Source: Clostridiales bacterium (GTDB taxonomy: Bacteria > Bacillota > Clostridia > Oscillospirales > Oscillospiraceae). From it: 37,641 nucleotides of DNA. Position numbers and translations under genes: made by a program. The stretch is from positions 1 through 37,641 of the forward strand of contig JALETK010000144.1 in NCBI GenBank assembly GCA_022781505.1, read 5' to 3'. The notes under the pieces were generated by a model. The model was given only the letters and a program-made list of their open reading frames with translations, was not told where the DNA came from and ran no database searches. Below, in pieces: positions 19,878-28,306 of this stretch; position 1 is the stretch's first letter, and every line of letters starts with the position of its first letter.

Positions 19878-20177
19878 CTAGGGCAGAATCGATTCATACA
19901 AATCCGCCCAATTGGGATTTTTCGTCTCTATCAGCTTGTTTTTTCTTCTGCGGTTCCAGCTCTTGATTTGCTTTTCCCGCGCGATGGCGGCATACACATC
20001 ACTGGTGAACTCGTAGTACACCAGCTTGTGAATTCTGTACCGGGCTGTGAAGCTGCCGGCGTCCAAAGCGTTTCGATGCTCATACATCCGGCGAAGCAGA
20101 TTGTTGGTAACACCAACGTAAATCGTGGTGTTGGTGGCGTTGGAGAGGATGTAGACGTAATAGTTCATAGAATCCAC
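19878..20177 (-). CDS. Small single-domain GIY-YIG endonuclease-like protein, copy 2
   Basis: YVYILSNATNTTIYVGVTNNLLRRMYEHRN; 99 aa, about three quarters identical to copy 1 by eye alignment. Confidence 0.88.
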   Translation of the reverse strand: MDSMNYYVYILSNATNTTIYVGVTNNLLRRMYEHRNALDAGSFTARYRIHKLVYYEFTSDVYAAIAREKQIKSWNRRRKNKLIETKNPNWADLYESILP

Positions 20178-20253
20178 TCCTATTTATGATGGCAAATCGG
20201 CAAAGGGTGCGAATTCGCCCGGGGCGGGCGGTTCCGGGGGTTCTGCCGCAGGG

Positions 20254-20453
20254 GGAACGGATTGCCACGCCAGTTTGCGAACTGGCTCGCAATGACACGG
20301 TGCGGAACGATAGGTCGTGCGGATTCGCACGGGGCCGGTGGTTCCGGGGGGGTCTGCCGCAGGGGAACGGATTGCCACGCCAGTGTGCCCACTGGCTCGC
20401 AATGACACGGTGCGGATTGCCACGCCGGTGTCGCTGCTTACTGGCAATGACAC
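20254..20453. repeat. Cluster of three family A palindromes
   Basis: Units at about 20254-20297, 20363-20407 and 20411-20453, all GGATTGCCACGCC...GCAATGACAC. Confidence 0.75.
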
Positions 20454-20472
20454 AGTGTGGGACGGAGACGGG

Positions 20473-21894
20473 TTATTCCTTCCCCGTCCAGCAGTAGGTG
20501 CAGACCTTGTCTTTGTCCAGGCCGATTGCCTCCAGGAGGCCCTCCAGGGACTGGTAGCCCAGGGACTGGAAGCCCATATCCTGGCAGATGGTTTTCAGGA
20601 GGCACTGGCCCCGCTGGGTTTCGCAGTCGGCGTATTCCTCCAGGTGCTTCTGGCCCTCGTCGCCCTCCAGCTTCTGAACCACCCGCCGGGCCAGAAGCTC
20701 CATCTCGGAGTTGCTTGAGGAGAAATTCAGGTACTTGCACCCGTACATAATGGGCGGGCAGGCGGAGCGCATGTGCACTTCCTTTGCGCCGCTTTCGTAC
20801 AGGAACTCCACCGTCTCCCGGAGCTGGGTGCCCCGGACGATGGAATCGTCCACAAACAGGAGCTTCTTGTCCTTAATCAGCTCCGGCACGGGAATCTGCT
20901 TCATTTTTGCCACCTGGTTCCGCACCGCCTGATTGGTGGGCATGAAGGAGCGGGGCCAGGTTGGGGTGTACTTCACAAAGGGCCGGGCGAAGGGCTTCTG
21001 GCTCTGGTTGGAGTAGCCGATGGCGTGGGGAATGCCGGAGTCCGGCACACCGGCCACATAGTCCACATCCGGCAGCTCCCCCCGGGCAGCCTCGTCCCGG
21101 GCCATGATCTGACCGTTGCGGTAGCGCATGAGCTCCACGTTCACGCCCTCGTAATTGGAGTTGGGGTAGCCGTAGTAGGTCCACAGGAAGGCGCAGATTT
21201 TCATGTTCTTCCCGGGCTCCGCCAGCTGCTCCACCCCGCCCTCCGTGACCTTTACGATCTCTCCGGGGCCCAGCTCATAGTAATCCGAATAGCCCAGCTT
21301 GTGGTAGGCGAAGGACTCGAAGGAGACGCAGCAGCCGTCCTCCCCCCTGCCCACCAAAACCGGCAGGCGGCCCAGCCGGTCCCGGGCGGCGATGATGCCA
21401 TCGGGCAGGAGCAGCAGCACCGTGGCGGAGCCGTCCACCACCTGCTGCACATGGCGCAGGCCCTCCACCAGGGAGTCCTTCTGATTGATGAGAGCGGCAA
21501 TCAGCTCCGCCTGATTCACCTTGCCGCTGCCCATGGCCATGAACTGATGGCCGTGGGCGGAGAAGTAGGTGTCCATCAGCTCCTCGGTGTTGTTTACGAT
21601 GCCCACCACGCAGATGGCGTAGAGCCCCAGGTGGGAGCGCACCAGGAGGGGCTGGGGGTCCGTGTCGCTGATGCAGCCGATGCCGGAAGTGCCGTGGAAC
21701 TTCTCCATGTCCTTCTCAAACTTGGTGCGGAAGGGGGTGTTGGAGATGTTGTGAATCTGGCGCTGGAAGCCGTCTGCCTTATCATAGATAACCATGCCCC
21801 CCTGGCGGGTGCCCAGGTGGGAGTGGTAGTCCGCGCCGAAGAAAATGTCCAGTACGCAGTCCCGTCTGGAGACTGCTCCGAAAAATCCTCCCAA
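20473..21894 (-). CDS. PurF-like amidophosphoribosyltransferase paralog lacking the N-terminal Cys nucleophile
   Basis: Starts MGGFFGAVSRRDCV; PRPP loop [17 protein letters not shown] retained; putative Fe-S cysteines retained (ICAFLWTYYG, YGCKYL, VCTYCW). Confidence 0.88.
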   Translation of the reverse strand: MGGFFGAVSRRDCVLDIFFGADYHSHLGTRQGGMVIYDKADGFQRQIHNISNTPFRTKFEKDMEKFHGTSGIGCISDTDPQPLLVRSHLGLYAICVVGIVNNTEELMDTYFSAHGHQFMAMGSGKVNQAELIAALINQKDSLVEGLRHVQQVVDGSATVLLLLPDGIIAARDRLGRLPVLVGRGEDGCCVSFESFAYHKLGYSDYYELGPGEIVKVTEGGVEQLAEPGKNMKICAFLWTYYGYPNSNYEGVNVELMRYRNGQIMARDEAARGELPDVDYVAGVPDSGIPHAIGYSNQSQKPFARPFVKYTPTWPRSFMPTNQAVRNQVAKMKQIPVPELIKDKKLLFVDDSIVRGTQLRETVEFLYESGAKEVHMRSACPPIMYGCKYLNFSSSNSEMELLARRVVQKLEGDEGQKHLEEYADCETQRGQCLLKTICQDMGFQSLGYQSLEGLLEAIGLDKDKVCTYCWTGKE

Positions 21895-21906
21895 GGTGAA
21901 CCTCCG

Positions 21907-22617
21907 TTATTTGCCCATGAGGCGGCGCATGACCTCCTGGTAGGCCTCCTCCACGCCGCCCAGATCCCGGCGGAAGCGGTCCTTGTCCAGCTTCTCATTG
22001 GTCTTGGAGTCCCACAGACGGCAGGTGTCCGGGGAGATCTCGTCGGCCAGGACGATGGTGCCGTCAGACAGGCGGCCGAACTCCAGCTTGAAGTCCACCA
22101 GGGTGATGCCCAGGTTCAGGAAGTAGGCCTTCAGCACCTCGTCCACCTTGAAGGCCAGGGTCTTGATGGTCTCGATTTCCTCTTTGGTGGCCAGCTTCAG
22201 GGCAAGAGCGTGATAGCTGTTGATGAGGGGGTCACCCAGATCGTCGTTCTTGTAGGAGAACTCGATGGTGGGCTCGTCAAAGACGATGCCCTCGGCCACG
22301 CCGTAGCGCTTGGCGAAGGAGCCGGCGGAGATGTTCCGGATGATGACCTCCAGGGGCACGATGGAGACCTTCTTCACAACCGTCTCCCGGTCATTGATTT
22401 CCTCCACCAGATGGGTGGGCACCCCGTGCTTTTCCAGCATCCCCATGAGGAAGTTGCTCATGCGGTTGTTGATAACGCCCTTGCCGGAGATGGTGCCCTT
22501 CTTCAGGCCATTGAAGGCGGTGGCGTCGTCCTTGTAGGACACGATGAGCTGTTCCGGGTTTTCGGTGGCATAGACCTTCTTGGCCTTGCCTTCGTAGAGC
22601 TGTTCTTTCTTTTCCAT
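21907..22617 (-). CDS. purC: SAICAR synthetase
   Basis: [65 protein letters not shown]. Confidence 0.95.
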   Translation of the reverse strand: MEKKEQLYEGKAKKVYATENPEQLIVSYKDDATAFNGLKKGTISGKGVINNRMSNFLMGMLEKHGVPTHLVEEINDRETVVKKVSIVPLEVIIRNISAGSFAKRYGVAEGIVFDEPTIEFSYKNDDLGDPLINSYHALALKLATKEEIETIKTLAFKVDEVLKAYFLNLGITLVDFKLEFGRLSDGTIVLADEISPDTCRLWDSKTNEKLDKDRFRRDLGGVEEAYQEVMRRLMGK

Positions 22618-22630
22618 AATATTGTCCTCC

Positions 22631-23125
22631 TTACAGGTTGAATTCTTTTTCTACGGCGCTGTTCTTCTCCAGCACCTTGGCCGTGTCCGCCTCCCGGCGG
22701 GCCTTCAGCTTGTCCGCCAGGGACTCATCCTCCAGGGCCAGCATCTGCACCGCCAGAATGGCGGCATTGGCCGCGCCGTTCACCGCCACCGTGGCCACAG
22801 GAATGCCCGAGGGCATCTGCACCGTGGCCAGAAGGGCGTCCAGCCCCCCGAGGCCGCCGGAGGCCATGGGAATGCCGATGACCGGCAGGGTGGTGTTGGC
22901 CGCGGCGGCACCCGCCAGGTGGGCGGCCATACCGGCGGCGCAAATCAATACACCGAACCCCCGGTCACGGGCAGTGGAGCAAAATTCCTGTGCCTGGGCG
23001 GGAGTCCGGTGTGCAGAGTATACATGTACCTCATAGGGTACGCCAAAGCCCGCAAGGGTGTCGATGGCCTTGCGAACCACGGGCAGGTCGCTGTCGCTGC
23101 CCATGAGGATGCCAACTTTCTTCAT
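22631..23125 (-). CDS. purE: N5-CAIR mutase / AIR carboxylase PurE
   Basis: [52 protein letters not shown]. Start reset from 23233 to 23125 because the upstream ORF runs through the riboswitch. Confidence 0.93.
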   Translation of the reverse strand: MKKVGILMGSDSDLPVVRKAIDTLAGFGVPYEVHVYSAHRTPAQAQEFCSTARDRGFGVLICAAGMAAHLAGAAAANTTLPVIGIPMASGGLGGLDALLATVQMPSGIPVATVAVNGAANAAILAVQMLALEDESLADKLKARREADTAKVLEKNSAVEKEFNL

Positions 23126-23147
23126 GAGAAACCCTCCTTTGAAATGA

Positions 23148-23184
23148 AAAAGGGCGCACCTACCCCTCTGAGATAAGTGCGCCC
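23148..23184 (-). terminator. Riboswitch expression-platform terminator
   Basis: Minus strand GGGCGCACTTATCTCAGAGGGGTAGGTGCGCCCTTTTT; the 5' arm overlaps the conserved TGGGC of the aptamer. Confidence 0.85.
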
Positions 23185-23262
23185 AGACGGCCGGCAAAAA
23201 GGGTAAGCGCTCTGCTCCCCTGTGGTACTCCACAAATTCCGTCAGTCACAAAGCGCCGTGTA
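23178..23262 (-). ncRNA. ZTP (pfl) riboswitch aptamer upstream of purE
   Basis: Minus strand TTGTGACTGACGGAATTTGTGGAGTACCACAGGGGAGC...GCCGGCCGTCTGGGCGC: GACTGACGG pairs with CCGTCTGGGC; hairpin GTGGAGTACCAC followed by the GGGGAGC core. Confidence 0.88.
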
Positions 23263-23273
23263 TTCACATCCCC

Positions 23274-23302
23274 AGTCTATCATATTCCGCCCCCACAGTC
23301 AA
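23274..23302 (-). promoter_or_regulatory. Sigma-A-type promoter for the purE transcript
   Basis: Minus strand TTGACT-17 bp-TAGACT just upstream of the riboswitch. Confidence 0.65.
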
Positions 23303-23438
23303 ATGGAAAGACTTCTGAATCTGACAGAATTTACGGGGCCGTTCCTGTGAAATGTGTAAAATTCAGGAAGATTTTACCGATTTATGAGGGCAGACCGCGC
23401 AAGCGGCGGAAGAATCCCCTACACCAATCCCCCCGTTT

Positions 23439-23820
23439 GTCATCCTGAGGCGCAGCCGAAGGATCTCATGCACAAGCCACACCACTTGTCATCCTGAGGC
23501 GCAGCCGAAGGGTCTCATGCTCCAGTCCCCCATTTGTCATCCTGTGGCGCAGCCGAAGGATCTCATGCACCAGCCCCCCATTTGTCATCCTGAGGCGCAG
23601 CCGAAGGATCTCATGCTCCAGCCCCCCATTTGTCATCCTGAGGCGCAGCCGAAGGATCTCATGCACCAGCCCCCCATTTGTCATCCTGAGGCTCAGCCGA
23701 AGGATCTCATGCACCAGCCCCCCATTTGTCATCCTGAGGCGCAGCCGAAGGATCTCATACACCAGGGTTCTGGTTCGGAACCCCGGTGCGCAAGATCCTT
23801 CGCCCTTGGCTCAGGATGAC
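23439..23820. repeat. 48-bp tandem array of family B half-elements ending in one full inverted repeat
   Basis: Units begin at 23439, 23488, 23536, 23584, 23632, 23680 and 23728 (first period 49, then 48): GTCATCCTGAGGCGCAGCCGAAGGATCTCATGCACCAGCCCCCCATTT. Confidence 0.9.
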
Positions 23821-23845
23821 AAGCCGGGAGTGCGGCAGGTTTTTT

Positions 23846-23938
23846 GTCATCCTGAGGCGCAGCCGAAGGATCTCATGCACCGGGGTTCTGGTTCGGAACC
23901 CTGGTGCGCGAGATCCTTCGCTTTTGGCTCAGGATGAC
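23846..23938. repeat. Family B full-length inverted repeat
   Basis: GTCATCCTGAGGCGCAGCCGAAGGATCTCATGCACCGGGGTTCTGGTTCGGAACCCTGGTGCGCGAGATCCTTCGCTTTTGGCTCAGGATGAC. Confidence 0.85.
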
Positions 23939-24144
23939 ATGTCGGGGGGTGCTGCGGTTGTCTCATAATAATGACAGATTTGGCAGCCGGGTGCGGTTTG
24001 ACGGAGGTACCAGGCAGATTTGCAGCTGCACGGCGGGGGACAGACAGCCGCCCTACGGATGCACCGGCGGAGCCGTACCGTAGAGCGGGGGTCTGTCCCC
24101 CGCCGGGCGCGGCCCCCATGTGGGGGCCGCGCCTTCCATTTGGC

Positions 24145-25911
24145 TTATTTTTTCTCTTCCCTCAGGCGGTATTTCTCCCGGAAGGTTGTGTAGCTTCGCT
24201 CGAAGTCGTCGTCTGCGCCGCTTTTTATATCGGTGAGGTACTGGTGGGTGTCGAAGCTGCCCTCGGAGACCTCGATCATGGCCACGGCCACGTTGCTGCA
24301 GTGGTCGGCCACCCGCTCATAGGCGGTGAGGAGGTCGTCCAGGACGAAGCCATACTCAATGGAGCAGCTGCCGTCCTTCAGACGGGCCACATGGCGGGTC
24401 TTAATCTTCCGCACCAGGTCGTCAATCACCTGCTCCAGAGGCTCTACCCGGTGGGCGGCGGCCAGATCCCGCTCCCGGAAGCAGGCTGTGGTCATGGCAA
24501 GCAGATCCGTCACCGCTTTCTCCAGCACCTGCAGCTCCTCCTGGGCGGCCTGGGAGAAGACGATGTTCTTCTGGTTCATCTCCTGGGCGGCCTTCACCAG
24601 ATCCCGGGCGTGGTCGCCGATGCGCTCAAAGTCCCGGAGGGAGTGGAGCAGGGTGTTTACCAGGTGGCTGTCGGCGGAGTTCATGCTCCGGGCGGACAGG
24701 TGCACCAGGTAGCTGCCGATGGTGTCCTCGTACCGGTCCGTCTCCGCCTCCAGTTCCTTCACCCGGAGGGCCTTGTCCTCGTCCCACTGGTGCACCAGGC
24801 CGATGGCCATGGTCACCGCGTCCCGGCCGGCGTCGGCCATATCCGCCGTGGCGGAGAAGGAGCGGTCCACAGCGGCGGCGGGGGTGTCCAGGAGGCGGGG
24901 GTCCAGAATCTGAACCTCCTCCGGCTGGGCGGAGGGCTCATCGGGGATGGTCATCATGGCAAGCTTCTCCAGGAACCGGGACAGGGGCAGCATCATGCCC
25001 GTGGCCGCCAGGTTGAAGCCGGTGTGCACCAGGGCGATGCTGGTGCGGCTCACAGGGTCGTCCATAAAGGGGAAGTCAAAAATCCAGTTGCCAATGGCAA
25101 ACAGGGCCAGGAACACCAGAGAGCCGATGATGTTGAAATAGAGGTGCACCATGGCGGCCCGGCGGGCGCTCTTGTTGGCGCCCATGGAGGAGATCAGGGC
25201 CGTGGTACACGAGCCGATGTTCTGACCCATGATCATGGGCACGGCGCTGCCGAAGGTGATGGCCCCGGTGTCGCTGAGGGCCTGCATCACGCCCACACTG
25301 GCGCTGGAGCTCTGCATCACCGTGGTGAGCAGGGCGCCGGCCAGCATACCCAGGATGGGATTCTGCAGGGCGGAGAAGATGTTGATAAACCACTGCTCCC
25401 CGGCCAGGGGGGCCATGGCGTTCGTCATGGTGTCCATGCCGATCATGAGCATACCGAAGCCAATGAGGATGGTGCCCACACCCTTTTTCTTCTCGGACTT
25501 GGAGAACATGAAAAGGACAATGCCGATGAAGGCCAGCAGGGGGCTGAAGTTGGCAGGCTTCAGCATATCCGTGAGGAAGGTGCCTCCCTCAATGCCCGCC
25601 AGGCTCAGCACCCAGGCCGTCACCGTGGTGCCCACGTTGGAGCCCATGATCACGCTGATGGCCTGCCGCAGGGTCATGACGCCGCTGTTGACAAAGCCCA
25701 CCACCATAACGGTGGTCGCGCCGGAGCTCTGGATCACCGCCGTCACGGCCATGCCCAGAAGGAATCCTTTCAGGGGGTTACCGGTAAATGCGCCGAGAAT
25801 TTTTTGCAGCTTGCCGCCCGCCTGCTTCTGCAGGGCGCCGCTCATCACATCCATGCCGAACAGGAACAAAGCAAGTCCGCCCAGCATGGTAAAAACGTGG
25901 AAAATATCCAC
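24145..25911 (-). CDS. Na/Pi cotransporter family protein with C-terminal PhoU-like domain
   Basis: GGLALFLFGMDVMSGALQKQAG, TAVIQSSGATTVMVVGFVNSG and QSSSASVGVMQAL repeats; PhoU-like helical C-terminus (SLRDFERIGDHARDL). Confidence 0.93.
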   Translation of the reverse strand: MDIFHVFTMLGGLALFLFGMDVMSGALQKQAGGKLQKILGAFTGNPLKGFLLGMAVTAVIQSSGATTVMVVGFVNSGVMTLRQAISVIMGSNVGTTVTAWVLSLAGIEGGTFLTDMLKPANFSPLLAFIGIVLFMFSKSEKKKGVGTILIGFGMLMIGMDTMTNAMAPLAGEQWFINIFSALQNPILGMLAGALLTTVMQSSSASVGVMQALSDTGAITFGSAVPMIMGQNIGSCTTALISSMGANKSARRAAMVHLYFNIIGSLVFLALFAIGNWIFDFPFMDDPVSRTSIALVHTGFNLAATGMMLPLSRFLEKLAMMTIPDEPSAQPEEVQILDPRLLDTPAAAVDRSFSATADMADAGRDAVTMAIGLVHQWDEDKALRVKELEAETDRYEDTIGSYLVHLSARSMNSADSHLVNTLLHSLRDFERIGDHARDLVKAAQEMNQKNIVFSQAAQEELQVLEKAVTDLLAMTTACFRERDLAAAHRVEPLEQVIDDLVRKIKTRHVARLKDGSCSIEYGFVLDDLLTAYERVADHCSNVAVAMIEVSEGSFDTHQYLTDIKSGADDDFERSYTTFREKYRLREEKK

Positions 25912-26225
25912 AGCCCCATCCTCCTTGGATTTAACGTTCTGCTAACATCCTTTTTACATTATTAACTATAACCGGTCAATTGTCAAGTTTCATCAAATCT
26001 ATGTTAAATTTTCGCAATATAGCATTTTTTGCAAAGAAGTATAGGTCTGATATGCGTTTTATTTCTAATACACGGTGTATTTGTTGGAAAAACCCAATCA
26101 GGCCCCGGAATACCCGAAGAAATTCCGAAAAAAAGTTCCCTCCCCCCAGGGGGCAAAAAAATTGTAAAAATAGTTCTTGACATTCGCCCCTCATCCCGCT
26201 ATAATAAGCGTGTTCTGTTCGAGAC

Positions 26226-26301
26226 GCCGGTATAGCTCAGCCGGTAGAGCAACTGATTTGTAATCAGTAGGTCGGGGGTTCGAATCCGTCTACCGGCTCC
26301 A
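26226..26301 (+). tRNA. tRNA-Thr (anticodon TGT), CCA encoded
   Basis: GCCGGTA...TACCGGC acceptor stem, anticodon loop CTGATTTGTAATCAG, GGTTCGAATCC T-arm. Confidence 0.95.
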
Positions 26302-26324
26302 CCAGTTTTGAACGGAAATAATAT

Positions 26325-26409
26325 GGGGGAATTCCCGAGTGGCCAAAGGGGACAGACTGTAAATCTGCTGGCTATGCCTTCGGTGGTTCGAATCCACCTT
26401 CCCCCACCA
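26325..26409 (+). tRNA. tRNA-Tyr (anticodon GTA), CCA encoded
   Basis: GGGGGAA...TTCCCCC acceptor stem, CAGACTGTAAATCTG anticodon arm, long variable arm, GGTTCGAATCC. Confidence 0.95.
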
Positions 26410-26443
26410 AAAATCCCGAATGCGAAAGCGTTCGGGATTTTTA
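26409..26443 (+). terminator. Intrinsic terminator of the tRNA transcript
   Basis: AAAATCCCGAATGC-GAAA-GCGTTCGGGATTTTT. Confidence 0.85.
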
Positions 26444-26723
26444 CTTATTACCTCTTCACTCTTCACTTTTCACAAATCTGCGCATTCGGGATTTTTGGGA
26501 AGTAAGAAGTAATAGTGAATCGTGAAGAAGTAGGACGCGAAAGGCCCGGCTATTACGGGCAGCCCGTTGCAGGGCAAATTCAAGCCCTTGCTTTGCAGGT
26601 GAATAAAGCTTGCCATCATGATCAGTTTGAGCTGACGAAAAAAGCATGGATACGATGCTTTCTGGCCGTGGCTGAACAGTTACCATCTCATACCTCCCCA
26701 CTCCACAGGAAAGGAGCTCCCCC

Positions 26724-27593
26724 ATGTCCACCTACACCAGCAGAACCCCCATTCACAAAGGCTGGTCGGAAGATCAGAAATACTGCCTCACCGCCCAGGA
26801 CGGGAGCCGGGTGCTGCTGCGGGTTTCGCCGGCGGGGGCATTGTCCCGCAAGGAGGCGGAGTTCCGGCATATGGCGCAGGCGGCGGCCCTGGGGGTGCCC
26901 ATGTGCCGGCCCCTGGAGCTGGGGGTGTTTTCGGAGGGGGTGTATTTCCTCCAGAGCTGGATTGACGGCAGGGATCTGGAGGAGGTGCTGCCGGGCCAGA
27001 CCGGCCAGGCCCAATATGCCTGGGGGCTGGAGGCGGGAAGCATCCTTCGGAAGCTCCACACCATCCCCGCCCCGGACACTCTGGAGCCCTGGGAGGTCCG
27101 GTTTGGACGGAAGCTGGACCGGAAAATCCAGGGCTATCTCCAATGCCCCCTCCAATACCCCGGAGGCCAGGCCTTTTTGAACCACGTCCGGGAGAACCGG
27201 CACTTGCTGAAAAACCGCCCCCAGACCTGGCAGCACGGAGATTACCACACAGGAAACATGATGCTGGGCCGGGACGGGCGGCTGTACGTCATCGACTTCA
27301 ACCGCAGCGATTACGGAGACCCCTGGGAGGAGTTCAACCGCATTGTGTGGTGCGCCCAGCTCTCCCCCCGGTTTGCCTCCGGCCTGGTGGACGGCTATTT
27401 TTCGGGAGAGGTCCCCATGGACTTCTGGCGGCTGCTGTCCCTCTACATCGCATCAAACACCCTCTCCTCCCTCCCCTGGGCCATCCCCTTCGGCCAGGGA
27501 GAGGTGGACACCATGCTCCGCCAGGCCCGGGACATTTTCCGGTGGTACGACGGAATGAAGACCGTGGTGCCCGGGTGGTATTGCGCCGGATAA
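26724..27593 (+). CDS. Aminoglycoside phosphotransferase-family kinase
   Basis: TWQHGDYHTGNMMLGRDGRLYVIDFNRSDYGDPWEEFNRI matches the HGDxxxxN catalytic loop and following Asp motif. Confidence 0.85.
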   Translation: MSTYTSRTPIHKGWSEDQKYCLTAQDGSRVLLRVSPAGALSRKEAEFRHMAQAAALGVPMCRPLELGVFSEGVYFLQSWIDGRDLEEVLPGQTGQAQYAWGLEAGSILRKLHTIPAPDTLEPWEVRFGRKLDRKIQGYLQCPLQYPGGQAFLNHVRENRHLLKNRPQTWQHGDYHTGNMMLGRDGRLYVIDFNRSDYGDPWEEFNRIVWCAQLSPRFASGLVDGYFSGEVPMDFWRLLSLYIASNTLSSLPWAIPFGQGEVDTMLRQARDIFRWYDGMKTVVPGWYCAG

Positions 27594-27679
27594 GCTCTGC
27601 CCCTTGCTTTTATCAATGGGTGTTTTGGGGCATACTGTCTTGGTATCCTCCGGATTTTTGGAATTTTTCCTCTCCCGGG

Positions 27680-27708
27680 TAGACATTTTTTCGGAAATGG
27701 GATATACT
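27680..27708 (+). promoter_or_regulatory. Sigma-A-type promoter for the GNAT-SecB operon
   Basis: TAGACA-17 bp-TATACT about 30 bp upstream of the GNAT start codon. Confidence 0.6.
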
Positions 27709-27739
27709 GTAGGAAACGCAAGTACCGGGTGGTGTGTCT

Positions 27740-28285
27740 ATGGGAACGCTGGAATCTATCCCTTTAGAGGGCGAGGATGTACTCCAGGGCTTTGACTGTG
27801 GAAATGCATCCGTCAATGCCCTGGTTGCCGAATCCTTTTATCCCCACTTGTTGAAGCAGTCGCGTACATACCAGGTCAAGCTGCAAAATCAGACCGTAGG
27901 TTTTTATTCCCTATCCGTCCGGGGGGTATCTCTTCTGAACTCGGACGCGCCTGTTGCAGAATTCTATTTTAAAGAGCCAAGCTTCGGCGCAATCTGTTTG
28001 GACTATCTTGCCGTGGACGCGAGAATTCATGGCCGGGGGATTGGCTCTGCCATTCTCCATTCCGTGATTACACAGGCCCGGGAGCTGGCCAAGGATTGGC
28101 CAATCCGGCTGTTTGTCCTGGATGCCCTTCGGGAAAAGGTTTCCTGGTATCGGGAGAGAGGCTTTGATGCTCTGATTCGCGCCGATCTGGACAAAAAAAC
28201 AGAAACCGTTGGTATGTATCTTGATCTCAGCTCCAAAGAGGAGCTGGATGCACTCGGGGCGTATACCGATGATTATTTCTCATAA
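27740..28285 (+). CDS. GNAT acetyltransferase, TacT-like
   Basis: GFDCGNASVNALVAESF, VGFYSLSVRGV, LDYLAVDARIHGRGIGSAILHSVI, LFVLDALREKVSWYRERGF. An alternative GTG start at 27734 exists. Confidence 0.85.
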   Translation: MGTLESIPLEGEDVLQGFDCGNASVNALVAESFYPHLLKQSRTYQVKLQNQTVGFYSLSVRGVSLLNSDAPVAEFYFKEPSFGAICLDYLAVDARIHGRGIGSAILHSVITQARELAKDWPIRLFVLDALREKVSWYRERGFDALIRADLDKKTETVGMYLDLSSKEELDALGAYTDDYFS

Positions 28286-28306
28286 TCTTTCTCAGGAGGT
28301 GTTTTT

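Noticed and set aside
20773-22641. 622-aa plus-strand ORF antisense to the PurF paralog and purC
   Set aside because: Shadow ORF opposite clear enzyme genes.
23126-23233. N-terminal extension of purE in the ORF track (start at 23233)
   Set aside because: This stretch is the ZTP riboswitch aptamer and terminator; the true start [13 protein letters not shown] at 23125 has an AGGAGGG RBS.
23466-23819. Repeat-peptide ORFs on both strands (CHPEAQPKDLMHQPPI and MTNGGLVHEILRLRLR)
   Set aside because: 48 bp equals 16 codons, so the tandem array stays open in frame; no RBS, and the same DNA is non-coding at the other family B copies.
23439-23820. Regular ~48-bp repeats resembling a CRISPR array
   Set aside because: The entire 48-bp period is repeated; there are no unique spacers and no cas genes. 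Units are arms of an inverted repeat found elsewhere in the window.
23971-25965. 664-aa plus-strand ORF antisense to the Na/Pi cotransporter
   Set aside because: Shadow ORF; H/G/Q-rich, no domain.
26515-26700. Possible pseudogene between the tRNAs and the APH-like kinase
   Set aside because: Short reading frames without RBS or recognisable motif; cannot be supported from sequence alone.
26724-27593. Aminoglycoside resistance determinant
   Set aside because: The APH fold is shared by many metabolic kinases; no specific resistance family is recognisable and there is no mobile resistance context.
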